A stretch of DNA of 64,000 nucleotides from Chryseobacterium mucoviscidosis (GCF_002177115.1 NZ_MVAG01000081.1:17355-81354); one strand, 5' to 3'; numbered from the stretch's first letter, positions 16,121 through 26,104 are shown. The notes: generated by a model not told the origin, from the letters alone. A program made the numbers and translations.

Positions 16121-17161
16121 TTAATATTTTTTCGACTGAATTTCTTTAACGGGAATAAATGCTCCGTTAATATAATCTATTTTCTGTTCAAAAGGATAAG
16201 CCGGATTTGATGTCATTAAGACTCCCATAACGCCGAAAAACATTCCGATGCTTAAATTTCCAATATTGGGACTTCCGGATCTTAATTTTCCGACGAAATA
16301 ATAGTCATTGTCTCTTTTTTCTGCCTTCGTGAAAAGATTTTCGATAGGAAGATAAACATATAATTCTCCTTTGTAAACCAGGGCATATACATCATCTTTC
16401 TTTATTTCTTTTTCTTTTCCGTCTGCTGTTTCAAATATTCTGTTGATTTTGGGTTGGCTTCCATAAAATTTAACACTGCTGATTTCCTGTTGAGGCTGCT
16501 GGTTTTTCAGAGAAGTATAATCTTTATACAGCCCGTCTTTCAATTCAGAAGAATTGAAGAGGCTGATTGATTGTTTATAGACATCATCAAAATTTTTAAG
16601 CTGTTCCCATGTGTAACGCTCTGTTGTATTAGGTTTTTTCGCTGCATTTTCGGTAATGAATTCTCCCAGCATTTCGCTGCCTTTTCTTAGGATTTCTTTC
16701 GTTACATCGGCTGATTTATGCTCTGTCACAGTATCTGTTTTTTCAAGTAAAGAATAGGTTCCGTCATCATTTTTTGCAAAAAGGAAACTCTGGAAATAAC
16801 AGTATCCCAACTCAGTAAATGCTTTTGAGACTTCAGCAAAATACAATTGTTTAAGATATAAAACCAGATTTCCGTTTTCTGCATTTTCTCCGTTTATGCT
16901 GTTTAGAACATTTTGAAACTGATCAGAAAGGGGAGACGTAGGAACCACTCTGGCTTTTGCATTCAATGCGCCCTGCTGAACAATTCCAACGGTTGTTGTA
17001 TCAATTCTGGCATCAATAATTGTAATGGTTTTATAATAGCTTTTCTCTGCTTTTTGAAAAGGCGGGGTAATCGTAAAATCTTCCGTTCGCTTCTGGGCGA
17101 ATAAAATGGAAGATAAACATAGGAATACAAATAGTACATTTTTTCTTAAAAATATTTTCAT
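16121..17161 (-). CDS. Exported protein of unknown function
   Basis: A 346-residue protein with a signal peptide (about 1-22, ...SSILFAQ). The rest is mixed alpha/beta, with a Thr/Asp-rich N-terminal strand region ('TITIIDARIDTTTVGIVQQG') and a 'VYALVYKGELYVYLPIENLF' segment near 270. Near the C-terminus a hydrophobic stretch ('IGNLSIGMFFGVMGVLMTSN') may be a membrane segment or buried helix. No family recognised. It stands alone with its own terminator and lies upstream of the TPR/deacetylase operon in the same direction. Confidence 0.8.
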   Translation of the reverse strand: MKIFLRKNVLFVFLCLSSILFAQKRTEDFTITPPFQKAEKSYYKTITIIDARIDTTTVGIVQQGALNAKARVVPTSPLSDQFQNVLNSINGENAENGNLVLYLKQLYFAEVSKAFTELGYCYFQSFLFAKNDDGTYSLLEKTDTVTEHKSADVTKEILRKGSEMLGEFITENAAKKPNTTERYTWEQLKNFDDVYKQSISLFNSSELKDGLYKDYTSLKNQQPQQEISSVKFYGSQPKINRIFETADGKEKEIKKDDVYALVYKGELYVYLPIENLFTKAEKRDNDYYFVGKLRSGSPNIGNLSIGMFFGVMGVLMTSNPAYPFEQKIDYINGAFIPVKEIQSKKY

Positions 17162-17221
17162 GATGGTTGTTATTTTATTTTACTAACGGTTTAAATGGAT
17201 GATTAGTCTATAAAAGTACAA

Positions 17222-17249
17222 AAACCTCAAAGAAAATTCCCTGAGGTTT
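17222..17249 (-). terminator. Terminator of the acyl-CoA mutase gene
   Basis: AAACCTCA / TGAGGTTT stem with T run on the minus strand, downstream of the stop at 17291. Confidence 0.65.
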
Positions 17250-17269
17250 GATTTATAAATCGTAAAAAA

Positions 17270-17294
17270 GGTAGCTGAGCGAAGTCGAAGCTAC
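17270..17294. repeat. REP-like palindrome abutting the mutase stop codon
   Basis: GTAGCT ... AGCTAC stem around a GAGCGAAGTCGA loop. The core 'CTTCGACTTCGCTCAGC' matches a short palindromic repeat known from intergenic regions of many Bacteroidetes. The outer stem bases supply the TAG stop codon of the mutase. I noticed only this copy in the window. Confidence 0.55.
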
Positions 17295-20200
17295 ATATTT
17301 CTTCTGTATTTACCGCCCACTTCAAACAAAGCATTGGTAATCTGTCCAAGAGAGCAGTATTTCACGGCATCCATCATCACTTCGAATAAGTTTTGCTGAT
17401 TAATTGCGGCGTGTTGCAGGGTTTTCAAAGCGGCTTCTGATTTATCTTCATTGGATTTCTGGAAGTTGTGAAGCATTTCAATCTGGAATTGCTTTTCTTC
17501 CTCTGTTGAACGGATGACTTCTCCCGGACGAACTGTTGGCGAACCGTCTTTTCCTAAGAACGTGTTCACTCCGATAATCGGATATTCTCCGGTGTGTTTC
17601 AGCCATTCGTAATGCATCGATTCTTCCTGAATTTTTGAACGTTGATACATGGTTTCCATTGCGCCCAGAACACCGCCTCTTTCTGTAATTCTATCGAATT
17701 CTGCATACACAGCTTCTTCTACTAAATCCGTTAATTCTTCAATGATAAATGAACCTTGTAGCGGATTTTCATTTTTCGCTAATCCTAACTCTTTATTGAT
17801 AATCAACTGAATTGCCATCGCTCTTCTCACCGATTGCTCAGTAGGAGTCGTAATTGCCTCATCATAAGCATTGGTGTGCAATGAATTACAGTTGTCATAT
17901 ATCGCATAAAGCGCCTGAAGTGTTGTTCTTATGTCATTGAAATCAATTTCCTGAGCGTGAAGAGAACGTCCCGAAGTCTGGATGTGGTATTTCAGCATCT
18001 GGCTTCTTTCGTCGGCTCCGTATTTCAGTTTCATCGCTTTTGCCCAGATTCTTCTTGCCACACGTCCGATTACTGAATATTCAGGATCAATACCGTTGGA
18101 GAAGAAGAACGATAAGTTCGGTGCAAAATCGTTGATGTCCATTCCTCTTGACAGATAATATTCAACATAGGTGAAACCATTTGCCAATGTAAATGCCAAC
18201 TGAGAAACCGGATTGGCTCCTGCTTCCGCAATGTGATATCCTGAAATGGAAACAGAGTAGAAGTTTCTTACTTTTTCTTTGATGAAATATTCCTGAACGT
18301 CGCCCATTAATCTCAAAGCAAATTCAGTTGAGAAAATACATGTATTCTGCGCCTGATCTTCTTTTAAAATATCTGCCTGAACGGTTCCACGAACAGTTGC
18401 GATGGTTTTTGCTTTAATTTCAGCATACACATCGGCAGGAATGACTTCATCTCCTGTAATTCCCAGTAGTTTTAAACCTAAACCGTTATTGGAAGGCGGC
18501 AATTCTCCGTTGTATTTTGGTCTTTCTAAACCTTTATCGTCGAATTTCGCTTTCAAAACTTCCTCAACCTTTGCTTCAAGCTTATGCTCAATAATGTATT
18601 TCTCGACATTCTGATCGATGGCTGCATTCATAAAGAAAGCCAACAACATCGGCGCAGGTCCGTTGATGGTCATGGAAACTGAAGTCATTGCATTCACCAG
18701 ATCAAAACCTGAATATAGTTTTTTAGCATCGTCCAAAGTGGCAATAGAAACGCCCGCATTTCCGATTTTACCGTAAATATCCGGTGGTAAAGCAGGATCC
18801 TGTCCGTAAAGAGTTACCGAGTCGAAAGCCGTAGATAAACGTTTTGCCGGCATTTCCGCAGAAACGTAGTGGAATCTTCTGTTGGTTCTTTCAGGATCTC
18901 CTTCTCCGGCAAACATTCTTGTTGGATCTTCTCCGGTTCTTTTGAAAGGATAAATTCCCGCAGTGTATGGGAAACTTCCCGGAAGATTTTCCTGACCTTT
19001 CCATTTGATGAGATCGCCCCAGTCGTTGTATTTTGGTAATGCAATTTTCGGAATTCTTAGGTGAGATAAAGATTCTGTTGAGGTTTCAACCTTAATTTCT
19101 TTTCCTCTTACGAAGTAGGAATAAAATTCAGCTTTAAAAGCCTCTTTCGTATCGTCCCATGTTTTAAGGAAGTCAATGTTTTCCTGTTGAAGTTCTTTTT
19201 CAGCTTTCTGATATTCAGCATCTAAGGTTTCATTGGAAAGGAAATTTTTAACACCTTCAATATGATACATTTTTCTTGCCAGTTCAGCCTGTTTTTCAAC
19301 ATTCGCATCGTATTGTCTGTTGTTTTCAACGATTTCAGAAAGATAACGGACTCTTTTTGGCGGAATAATCGTTACTTCGTCTGTAATTTCCTGTTCAACA
19401 AATGTTTTTAAATTTAAATCAGCAAATTTATCGTTGACTTTAGAAACTAATCTGTTGTATAATTCTGTTGTTCCGTGATCGTTGAACTGAGATGCTTTTG
19501 TGGCATACACCGGCATTTCATCCAATGGCTGTTCCCACAACAGGTGGTTTCTCTGGAACTGTTTTCTTACGGCTTGAAGCGCATCAAGAGCGCCACGTTT
19601 GTCAGATTTATTTAAAGCAACCAAATCTGCATAATCCAGCATATCGATTTTTTCCAATTGTGTGGAAGCTCCGTATTCCGGAGTCATCACATACATCGAA
19701 ACATCCGCAAAATCGGAAACTTCCGAACCGGATTGACCAATACCTGAAGTTTCAAGGATAATAACATCAGGATGAGCTAATTTCAAGACATTCAATGCAG
19801 AATGAATGAACGGAGAAACCGAAACGTTGTTTTCTCTTGTTGCCATCGACCGCATATACACTCTTGGATCATTGATTGCGTTCATACGGATTCTGTCTCC
19901 CAAAAGTGCACCTCCTGTTTTCTTTTTAGAAGGGTCGATGGAGATAATCGCAATTTTTTTATCAGTGTTTGAACGCAGGAAACGTCTTACCAATTCGTCT
20001 GTTAAAGAAGATTTTCCGGCTCCTCCGGTTCCTGTGATCCCGATAATCGGAATATGTAAGTCTTTTGATTTTTCGTCAATTGCTTTTACCAGCTCAGGTT
20101 TTTCTTCTGAAAAATTTTCAACTGCTGAAATGATTTTCGCAATGCTTGTCGAATTTTCAAAACTGATGGAATCCAGATCTTTTACATTAACATCTTTTCC

Positions 20201-20638
20201 TGTTGCGAAATCTGATTTCTGAACCAAATCGTCGATCATTCCTTGTAAACCAAGTTCACGACCATCATCCGGAGAATAAATTCGGTCGATTCCGTAAGAC
20301 ATGATATCTTCGATTTCTTCGGGCAGAATTACACCGCCGCCGCCGCCAAAAATTTTAATCTGTGGCGAATTTTTTTCTCTTAAAAGATCGTAGATGTATT
20401 TAAAATATTCGTTATGACCGCCCTGATAAGAGGTTAAGGCAATAGCGTTTGCATCTTCCTGAATGGCAGTATTTACAACTTCTTCTGCCGATTTGTCGTG
20501 GCCAAGGTGGATAACTTCACATCCTGTTCCCTGAATCACACGGCGCATAATATTAATCGCAGCATCATGACCATCGAATAGCGACGCAGCCGTCACGATT
20601 CTGACTTTATTTTTTGGAGTATATTTTTGGGTTTCCAT
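17291..20638 (-). CDS. icmF: Fused B12-dependent acyl-CoA mutase (IcmF type)
   Basis: An 1115-residue fusion of three units. (1) Cobalamin-binding domain, about 1-150: '[16 protein letters not shown]' and '[13 protein letters not shown]'. (2) MeaB-like G-protein chaperone, about 190-430: Walker A '[13 protein letters not shown]', '[20 protein letters not shown]', and '[11 protein letters not shown]' for guanine. (3) Mutase barrel, about 540-1115: '[20 protein letters not shown]', '[20 protein letters not shown]' and '[16 protein letters not shown]'. The order is that of IcmF, which interconverts isobutyryl-CoA and butyryl-CoA (some members pivalyl- or isovaleryl-CoA). Substrate choice needs the active-site residues to be aligned. 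Start at ATG 20638; the TTG at 20668 lies inside the promoter. Single gene. Confidence 0.9.
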   Translation of the reverse strand: METQKYTPKNKVRIVTAASLFDGHDAAINIMRRVIQGTGCEVIHLGHDKSAEEVVNTAIQEDANAIALTSYQGGHNEYFKYIYDLLREKNSPQIKIFGGGGGVILPEEIEDIMSYGIDRIYSPDDGRELGLQGMIDDLVQKSDFATGKDVNVKDLDSISFENSTSIAKIISAVENFSEEKPELVKAIDEKSKDLHIPIIGITGTGGAGKSSLTDELVRRFLRSNTDKKIAIISIDPSKKKTGGALLGDRIRMNAINDPRVYMRSMATRENNVSVSPFIHSALNVLKLAHPDVIILETSGIGQSGSEVSDFADVSMYVMTPEYGASTQLEKIDMLDYADLVALNKSDKRGALDALQAVRKQFQRNHLLWEQPLDEMPVYATKASQFNDHGTTELYNRLVSKVNDKFADLNLKTFVEQEITDEVTIIPPKRVRYLSEIVENNRQYDANVEKQAELARKMYHIEGVKNFLSNETLDAEYQKAEKELQQENIDFLKTWDDTKEAFKAEFYSYFVRGKEIKVETSTESLSHLRIPKIALPKYNDWGDLIKWKGQENLPGSFPYTAGIYPFKRTGEDPTRMFAGEGDPERTNRRFHYVSAEMPAKRLSTAFDSVTLYGQDPALPPDIYGKIGNAGVSIATLDDAKKLYSGFDLVNAMTSVSMTINGPAPMLLAFFMNAAIDQNVEKYIIEHKLEAKVEEVLKAKFDDKGLERPKYNGELPPSNNGLGLKLLGITGDEVIPADVYAEIKAKTIATVRGTVQADILKEDQAQNTCIFSTEFALRLMGDVQEYFIKEKVRNFYSVSISGYHIAEAGANPVSQLAFTLANGFTYVEYYLSRGMDINDFAPNLSFFFSNGIDPEYSVIGRVARRIWAKAMKLKYGADERSQMLKYHIQTSGRSLHAQEIDFNDIRTTLQALYAIYDNCNSLHTNAYDEAITTPTEQSVRRAMAIQLIINKELGLAKNENPLQGSFIIEELTDLVEEAVYAEFDRITERGGVLGAMETMYQRSKIQEESMHYEWLKHTGEYPIIGVNTFLGKDGSPTVRPGEVIRSTEEEKQFQIEMLHNFQKSNEDKSEAALKTLQHAAINQQNLFEVMMDAVKYCSLGQITNALFEVGGKYRRNM

Positions 20639-20665
20639 AAAAGATTTAGAAAATTTCTGAATTTC

Positions 20666-20673
20666 CAAATATA
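20666..20673 (-). promoter_or_regulatory. -7 promoter element (TATATTTG) of the mutase gene
   Basis: Exact TAnnTTTG match about 27 bases upstream of the ATG at 20638. Confidence 0.6.
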
Positions 20674-20851
20674 ATAATAAAATAGAAACCCGATGTTTAA
20701 TGTTAATACATTGTAAATGATTAAGTTAATTTGCTTTGATTAAATATTTGAACCTCATTTAAACTAACATTTGTTAGAAATGATAACTGCTTAGAAGTTA
20801 CGCCGCTGATTTCTCAGAAAATCTTTCACAGAATGATATCATTAATTTCTA

Positions 20852-20859
20852 TAATTTTG
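20852..20859 (+). promoter_or_regulatory. -7 promoter element (TAATTTTG)
   Basis: Exact TAnnTTTG match 17 bases before the ATG at 20877. Confidence 0.55.
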
Positions 20860-20876
20860 CATCATATAAATAAGGT

Positions 20877-21209
20877 ATGAAAAAGGCATTGCTGTATTTT
20901 GCGTTGGGAACGGTTTTAAGTTTTTTAATTAATTATTTCTTTTACAGTTCGGAAAACATCGGGCTCGATATTTATTATGCCATTGCCTTTGGTTTTGCAT
21001 GGGGAGTTGCCTATTATTTAGATACCCCGGATTTTACTCTGCCTCAAAAATTAGGATTGTCTTTTGTTGCCATGGGAATCTTGGTTCTTGTGGGCGCTTT
21101 AATTTTTAATCTGGAACTGGCTATTCCTTCCGTTCTTAAATTTTCGACGGTTTTTGTGGCGTATTATTTAATTGCAAGTTTCAGAGCAAATAAAACACTG
21201 CGCGATTAA
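20877..21209 (+). CDS. Small four-helix inner-membrane protein
   Basis: A 110-residue protein made almost entirely of four hydrophobic helices (about 4-22, 30-47, 60-80, 85-103), with short loops and a basic C-terminus. There is no recognisable family motif. It overlaps the convergent DUF3667 gene by 4 bases at the 3' end. Function unknown. Confidence 0.75.
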   Translation: MKKALLYFALGTVLSFLINYFFYSSENIGLDIYYAIAFGFAWGVAYYLDTPDFTLPQKLGLSFVAMGILVLVGALIFNLELAIPSVLKFSTVFVAYYLIASFRANKTLRD

Positions 21210-22321
21210 TGCATCGTCATAAAACTTACATACATTAATAGAAGGAACATGCAGAAAAGTCCGAATAAATTGACAATAAATAAAAGAATTCCTTTCATTA
21301 CACTAATACTTCGTGCATTTTTGTAAACTCTGTGATGCGCTATAAAGAAATATACAAGCATATAAATGACGGCTGCGGAATAGATTGAAAATGTTAAAGT
21401 GTTGAAAATCGTATTATCCGGAAGTAATGAAGTAAGTTCCGAAATGGTTATGATGATCAGAATTCCTAACAGCAGAAAGGAAAAATAATGAAGTGTGAAA
21501 ATACCATGATCAAAATACCACCATTTCTTTTTATTGTGGAAAAGCCAGAGAAAGAAAGCAAAAATCGGCAGATAAACAAATAATGCTTTCGGAAGAGTGT
21601 GAACAATATTTTCAGTGAATTTTTCAAAGATCTGGTCTTTTTTCAATCCCTGTTCCTGAAAGTGAAATATTTTTTTTGCATAAGGTTTTAAAAATGCAAA
21701 TACGGCTTTTTTATCCTGATTTTTAAGACTTAAGGAGTCGAACTGCTTCATGGTAGTAGCTCCCAGAATGCTCATTTTTCCGTCGGCTGTTTGTGTAAAA
21801 GTATCCTCTTCAGGATCGGGAGTATTTTTTTTGCTGCCAATTTCCAGTCCTTTTTCCATCTTAGAATTAGATAAATCCTCTTTTATCAGTTGATCTTTTT
21901 GGAGCGAATATTTCAGACTGTCTGTAAATCGTGCAATTTTTTCGTCCTGTTCTTTTTCTTTCAGGATCTGCTCTTTCTTTTCGTTTTCTGAAAGTTCTTC
22001 TTCTGAACCGGAAAATAGAGTAGGGAGGAAAAAAGTAATAAAACTGATGAAAATATACAATTTTACAGGAGCAACGTACATTTGTCTCTTTCCGGCAAGA
22101 TATTCTTTAGTTAATTCTCCCGGACGAATGAGTAAATATTTCATTGTTTTCCAGAACTGTCCGTCATAATGCGTGAAATCTTCAATGAAATGCGTGAAAA
22201 GATAATGGAACGGCTGTTTGGGTTCCGTATTTTCCTGTCCGCAATGAGGGCAGAATCTTTCTTCAACAATGTGTCCGCAGTTAAGACACGTTTTATCTTC
22301 TCTAATTTTTCCGTGGCTCAT
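21206..22321 (-). CDS. DUF3667 zinc-ribbon membrane protein
   Basis: A 371-residue protein. The N-terminal zinc ribbon is 'CLNCGHIVEERFCPHCGQ' (about 12-29). The DUF3667 signature follows: 'DFTHYDGQFWKTMKYLLIRP', 'GELTKEYLAGKRQMYVAPVK'. There is one membrane segment near 90-108, a charged region of about 110 residues, and four more membrane segments in the C-terminal half. DUF3667 proteins are widespread in Bacteroidetes and uncharacterised. Promoter at 22342-22349. Confidence 0.88.
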   Translation of the reverse strand: MSHGKIREDKTCLNCGHIVEERFCPHCGQENTEPKQPFHYLFTHFIEDFTHYDGQFWKTMKYLLIRPGELTKEYLAGKRQMYVAPVKLYIFISFITFFLPTLFSGSEEELSENEKKEQILKEKEQDEKIARFTDSLKYSLQKDQLIKEDLSNSKMEKGLEIGSKKNTPDPEEDTFTQTADGKMSILGATTMKQFDSLSLKNQDKKAVFAFLKPYAKKIFHFQEQGLKKDQIFEKFTENIVHTLPKALFVYLPIFAFFLWLFHNKKKWWYFDHGIFTLHYFSFLLLGILIIITISELTSLLPDNTIFNTLTFSIYSAAVIYMLVYFFIAHHRVYKNARSISVMKGILLFIVNLFGLFCMFLLLMYVSFMTMH

Positions 22322-22341
22322 GATATCAATATGGATTTTAG

Positions 22342-22349
22342 CAAATATA
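22342..22349 (-). promoter_or_regulatory. -7 promoter element (TATATTTG) of the DUF3667 gene
   Basis: Exact TAnnTTTG match 20 bases upstream of the ATG at 22321. Confidence 0.6.
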
Positions 22350-22594
22350 ATTATTTACAGAAATTAAATAATCATATTGATATGGTTTTGGATGGAAGTT
22401 TAAATTTAATTGACATTTGTTGTTGAAATTTGATTGATTTTTAAATGATTTTCAAATTTGTAAGTAAATTTTTCAATTGGAATTTTCTTGTTTTTTTAAT
22501 TGTTTTTATATGATTAAGTCTTTCAGGTACTTAGGCTTAAACACATAATCAGCAGATTAAACGAAATATGTTTTTGCATTCTAAAAATAATTTG

Positions 22595-22602
22595 TACCTT
22601 TG
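22595..22602 (+). promoter_or_regulatory. -7 promoter element (TACCTTTG) of the ribosomal protein operon
   Basis: Exact TAnnTTTG match 46 bases before the rplM start. The leader holds a small CCC-TTTTA-GGG hairpin (22608-22619) that could matter for autogenous control; this is inference. The rest of the 22322-22594 gap is AT-rich without visible genes. Confidence 0.65.
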
Positions 22603-22648
22603 CACACCCTTTTAGGGGAAAATTATGTTTAATCTTTAACTAAAACGT

Positions 22649-23104
22649 GTGAATACATTAAGTTACAAAACTGTTTCAGCGAACAAAGCTACTGCTAATA
22701 AAGAATGGGTTGTGGTAGACGCTGAAGGACAACCGTTGGGAAGACTAGCTTCTACGGTTGCAAAGATTTTGAGAGGTAAGCACAAAACGAACTACACACC
22801 TCACGTAGATTGTGGTGATAACGTAATCGTTTTGAACGCTGGGAAAGTAACTCTTTCAGGAAACAAGTGGAACGACAAGACTTATATCTGGCATACAGGT
22901 TACCCTGGAGGACAGAAGTCTATGACTGCGGCTGAACTTCAAAAGAAAGATTCTTTAAAAGTATTGGAAAAATCAGTAAAAGGAATGTTGCCTAAAAACA
23001 GACTTGGAGCTGCGATCCTTAAGAATCTTTACTTATATGAAGGAACTGAGCACAAACATGAAGCTCAACAGCCTAAAACAATTAATGTTAACGAATTTAA
23101 ATAA
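22649..23104 (+). CDS. rplM: 50S ribosomal protein L13
   Basis: A 151-residue protein of the large subunit, usual length. Conserved blocks are '[20 protein letters not shown]', '[19 protein letters not shown]' and '[20 protein letters not shown]'. It starts with GTG; no ATG is available in frame near the conserved N-terminus. The stop is 5 bases from the rpsI start, the classic rplM-rpsI pair. Confidence 0.97.
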   Translation: MNTLSYKTVSANKATANKEWVVVDAEGQPLGRLASTVAKILRGKHKTNYTPHVDCGDNVIVLNAGKVTLSGNKWNDKTYIWHTGYPGGQKSMTAAELQKKDSLKVLEKSVKGMLPKNRLGAAILKNLYLYEGTEHKHEAQQPKTINVNEFK

Positions 23105-23109
23105 TTAAT

Positions 23110-23496
23110 ATGTCTACAGTTCACAAAATCGGAAGAAGAAAAACTTCTGTAGCAAGAGTTTATGTAAAGCCAGGAACTGGTAACATTACAGTAAACGGTA
23201 AAGATGCTAAAGAATACTTCTCTACAGATGTAATGGTTTACAAATTAAACCAACCATTTATCCTTTCTGAAACTGTTGGTCAGTATGACGTTACCGTAAA
23301 CGTATTCGGTGGTGGAAATACAGGTCAGGCAGAGGCTATCAGATTAGGTATTTCAAGAGCTTTATGCGAAATCAACGCTGAGTTCAGATTAGCATTGAAG
23401 CCTGCTGGTTTACTTACAAGAGACGCAAGAATGGTGGAAAGAAAGAAGCCAGGTCAGAAAAAAGCAAGAAAGAGATTCCAATTCTCAAAACGTTAA
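23110..23496 (+). CDS. rpsI: 30S ribosomal protein S9
   Basis: A 128-residue small-subunit protein. It has the S9 blocks '[19 protein letters not shown]', '[19 protein letters not shown]' and the basic tail '[17 protein letters not shown]', which reaches the decoding site (the last residue is the conserved Arg). Cotranscribed with rplM. Confidence 0.97.
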   Translation: MSTVHKIGRRKTSVARVYVKPGTGNITVNGKDAKEYFSTDVMVYKLNQPFILSETVGQYDVTVNVFGGGNTGQAEAIRLGISRALCEINAEFRLALKPAGLLTRDARMVERKKPGQKKARKRFQFSKR

Positions 23497-23703
23497 GATT
23501 TGCTGTTGGCGAATGGCTTATGGTTGTTTGCTACAGAAATGTATTAATTTTTATTTAAACTTAATCTCGGCGAAAAGCCAATTGCCACAAGCAAAAAGCA
23601 AAACGCCAATTGCCCGTTACGTTTAGCATCCAAACGCTTCTCCCATCTAAAGAAGTTGTTGATTGTTTAAAAGACGGAAAGTAAACTAACAAAAACAAAA
23701 AAC
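23497..23703. repeat. rpsI-rpsB spacer with degenerate short repeats
   Basis: A 207-base gap with two copies of GCCAATTGCC 18 bases apart, and an upstream part (TTGGCGAATGGCTTATGGTT) that is roughly inverse to them. No ORF. It may fold as a long irregular hairpin and act as a leader or attenuator for rpsB, but I cannot fold it here. Confidence 0.4.
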
Positions 23704-24465
23704 ATGGCAAAAGCAAATGTAAAAGACCTTTTAGAGGCTGGTGTACACTTCGGTCACATGACTAGAAAGTGGAATCCAAATATGGCTCCATACATTTTTA
23801 TGGAGAAAAATGGTATTCACATTGTAGACTTACATAAAACAGCTGTTAAATTGGATGAAGCTTGTAACGCTTTAGAAAAATTAACTTCTGCAGGTAAAAA
23901 AGTTCTTTTCGTAGCTACTAAAAAGCAGGCGAAGGAAGTTGTTGCAAAACACGCTTCTGAACTTAATATGCCTTATATTACAGAAAGATGGCCAGGTGGT
24001 ATGTTAACAAACTTTGTTACTATCAGAAAGGCTGTTAAGAAAATGAACTCTATCGACAAAATGAAAAAAGATGGAACGTTCGAAACTTTATCTAAAAAAG
24101 AAAGATTACAGGTAGACAGACAAAGAGCTAACCTTGAGAAGAACTTAGGTTCTATCGCAGACATGGTGAGACTTCCATCTGCTGTATTCGTAGTAGATAT
24201 CATGAGAGAACACATCGCGGTAACTGAAGCTAAGAAATTAGGTATTCCGGTTTTCGGTATTGTTGATACAAACTCTGACCCAAGAAAAGTAGACTTCGTT
24301 ATCCCAGGAAACGATGATGCTTCTAAATCTATCGATATGATTCTTAGCGTAGTTTCTGAATCTATCAAAGAAGGTCAGTCTCAAAGAAAAGCTGATAAAG
24401 AAAAATCTAAAGAAGAAGGAGAAGTAGTATCTGCTGATAAAGATGCTGACTTTGATGCTGAATAA
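23704..24465 (+). CDS. rpsB: 30S ribosomal protein S2
   Basis: A 253-residue protein. S2 blocks: 'LLEAGVHFGHMTRKWNPNM', 'VLFVATKKQAKEVVAKHA', 'RWPGGMLTNFVTIRKAVKKM' and 'GIPVFGIVDTNSDPRKVDFV', with an acidic C-terminal tail. In most bacteria tsf follows directly; here a terminator follows and tsf is at 49541-50365 on the other strand. Confidence 0.97.
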   Translation: MAKANVKDLLEAGVHFGHMTRKWNPNMAPYIFMEKNGIHIVDLHKTAVKLDEACNALEKLTSAGKKVLFVATKKQAKEVVAKHASELNMPYITERWPGGMLTNFVTIRKAVKKMNSIDKMKKDGTFETLSKKERLQVDRQRANLEKNLGSIADMVRLPSAVFVVDIMREHIAVTEAKKLGIPVFGIVDTNSDPRKVDFVIPGNDDASKSIDMILSVVSESIKEGQSQRKADKEKSKEEGEVVSADKDADFDAE

Positions 24466-24487
24466 TTAAAGATTTTCTTTACTATAG

Positions 24488-24522
24488 AAAAATCGCCGAA
24501 TCAAAGATTCGGCGATTTTTTG
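24488..24522. terminator. Strong bidirectional terminator after rpsB
   Basis: Perfect 15-bp stem (AAATCGCCGAATC and complement, AAA loop) flanked by A and T runs, 23 bases after the rpsB stop; it also serves the minus-strand peptide gene. Confidence 0.9.
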
Positions 24523-24533
24523 TTTATATCTTA

Positions 24534-24698
24534 CTAAGGGCAAACAAGCATTCCTGGAAAATTTGGATTATCTACACCTATTCTACAAACACCTGAACAG
24601 CATATTTCAGTTTCTTCATTACAACCGTCACTACATTTTCTGTAACCACCTTTAATTGTTCTCAATTCTTTTCTTGAAACTTTTTTCAAATTTTTCAT
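24534..24698 (-). CDS. Double-glycine leader, cysteine-rich bacteriocin-like peptide (2nd copy)
   Basis: A 54-residue gene found by translating the minus strand by hand. The leader is MKNLKKVSRKELRTIKGG, then a 36-residue core with seven cysteines, including 'ICCSGVCR' and 'LVCP' at the end. The leader is nearly the same as that of the peptide at 1387-1569, and the CC-x-C-R pattern is shared, so they are one family. It ends with TAG just before the rpsB terminator. No exporter or modification gene is close. Function unknown; bacteriocin-like by leader only. Confidence 0.8.
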   Translation of the reverse strand: MKNLKKVSRKELRTIKGGYRKCSDGCNEETEICCSGVCRIGVDNPNFPGMLVCP

Positions 24699-24812
24699 AG
24701 TTTTTTAATTTGTAATTTTCCTACTCTGTATGCTTTTCGGATTCCGCAATGATTTTATCGAAATATAATAAATTATTTAATATATCACTTATTTTTGATA
24801 AAATATTTTTTC

Positions 24813-25268
24813 TTAGTTGGAAAGCGTTACATTATAAGACGAACTGATAAACTTTGTTTTCTGGTATACCGAATTACAAACCATTCCGGAAATATTGTAA
24901 TTCTGATTTTTAGGAACCATTGCCGAACCTATTTTGTTGGCGCCAATCGGAATTTTCTTGAAATAATTATTTCCGCTAATCGTAAGAACCATATTGCAGC
25001 GGGAATTATTCTCAACAGTAATTGACGTATTCGGGCTGTCTTCGGAGCCGTTTAAAAGATCCGTTAAAACTGCCGCCGTTTCGGATTTGTACGTTTTTAT
25101 TAAAGTCTGATATTCTAATTCTGTTTGATTGGCAGTAGAGGTTCTGCTAACAGTATTTGGATTTGTATGAGGATTTTTTACAGCATCGTTGTTTGTCCTG
25201 TAATGAGTAGTCTCACAACTGTTTAAAGCAATGATCATAATAACCGTAAAAGAAAAAAGCTTTTTCAT
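24813..25268 (-). CDS. Lipoprotein, DUF6759-like family, copy 1
   Basis: A 151-residue lipoprotein (lipobox ALNSC, Cys at 18) and the shortest of four paralogs in this window. It keeps only the C-terminal half: 'VENNSRCNMVLTISG', then 'SGMVCNSVYQKTKF'. The two conserved cysteines (N-x-S-x-C-N and V-C) could form a disulfide in the periplasm. I recall this family as DUF6759, known mainly from Chryseobacterium, but did not check. Function unknown. It is the last of three family members on this strand. Confidence 0.78.
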   Translation of the reverse strand: MKKLFSFTVIMIIALNSCETTHYRTNNDAVKNPHTNPNTVSRTSTANQTELEYQTLIKTYKSETAAVLTDLLNGSEDSPNTSITVENNSRCNMVLTISGNNYFKKIPIGANKIGSAMVPKNQNYNISGMVCNSVYQKTKFISSSYNVTLSN

Positions 25269-25321
25269 AACAAAATTTTCTTACGTAAATTTAAAACTTT
25301 TACTTACTCGCCCGTTGTAAT

Positions 25322-25945
25322 TTATTTTCCAGTCTGAACAGGATTATTAATGGTTAAAAAAATACTTTTCTTAATTTCTTTCTGTGAGGAATATAAAACA
25401 TCACAGACATGGCTCGTTAAAGTATAACTTCCTTTATTAATTACGATAGAATTTTCTCCTTTTGCAGGTACTGCAAGATTATAGAAATCTTTTCCCTGAA
25501 TTCTTAAAACGATATTACAGTCAGAATTATTTTTAAACAAAAGAATAACTTCTTTGCTGCTGATATCTTCATTAAACATCGCATTAAGCAGTTTTACGGT
25601 TTTCTCTTTATGTTCAGCGGGTGTAGAAGCAATCAGGCGTTTAAATTCTTCTGTTTCCTGTGCATTAGAATTCTTCATCAGAGTAGTGGAGATCTCAGAA
25701 ATAACAGGTCTTGCTTCCATCGGTTTGGCATCCTTTTTTCCTTTGGTCCACTCCGAGTTTTTCAAGGCAATTATTTTAGATTTTAATACGTTTCTTTTAG
25801 GATCATCCGGATGTGCGGTTTTCAGGAAATCTTCAATTTCGCTGATGTTTTTACTTTCTAAAATATTCTGGGATTTATTTTGTTCCTGAACGCTGCTGCA
25901 GCATACGAGAATTCCCGTCGAAATAATCAACATTACTTTTTTCAT
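25322..25945 (-). CDS. Lipoprotein, DUF6759-like family, copy 2
   Basis: A 207-residue protein with a signal peptide ending in a lipobox-like 'LVCCSS'. The N-terminal half has 'KNISEIEDFLKTAHPDDPKR', nearly the same as copy 3. The C-terminal half has 'FKNNSDCNIVLRIQG', 'VPAKGENSIVINKGSYTLTS' and 'HVCDVLYSSQK'. Copy 1 starts 54 bases downstream, so the two may be cotranscribed. Function unknown. Confidence 0.8.
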   Translation of the reverse strand: MKKVMLIISTGILVCCSSVQEQNKSQNILESKNISEIEDFLKTAHPDDPKRNVLKSKIIALKNSEWTKGKKDAKPMEARPVISEISTTLMKNSNAQETEEFKRLIASTPAEHKEKTVKLLNAMFNEDISSKEVILLFKNNSDCNIVLRIQGKDFYNLAVPAKGENSIVINKGSYTLTSHVCDVLYSSQKEIKKSIFLTINNPVQTGK

Positions 25946-26104
25946 AACTTATCTTTTTTGTGTTTATACGTGAAAATACAAGGATGTAAAATAGTACAGC
26001 CTTTAGTTGTTTATGTGAATTTTATCACCTAAAAATTACCGATAAGTTAAATTTGTAAAGTGTCTGGAAATACTGATTTTTTTTTCATCGTGTGTTTTTG
26101 TTTG

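Noticed and set aside
19492..20222. Plus-strand ORFs inside the mutase gene (89 and 138 residues)
   Set aside because: They lie opposite conserved GTPase motifs of the fused mutase and have no start signals or family match.
23973..24368. 131-residue minus-strand ORF inside rpsB
   Set aside because: Shadow of a highly conserved ribosomal gene.
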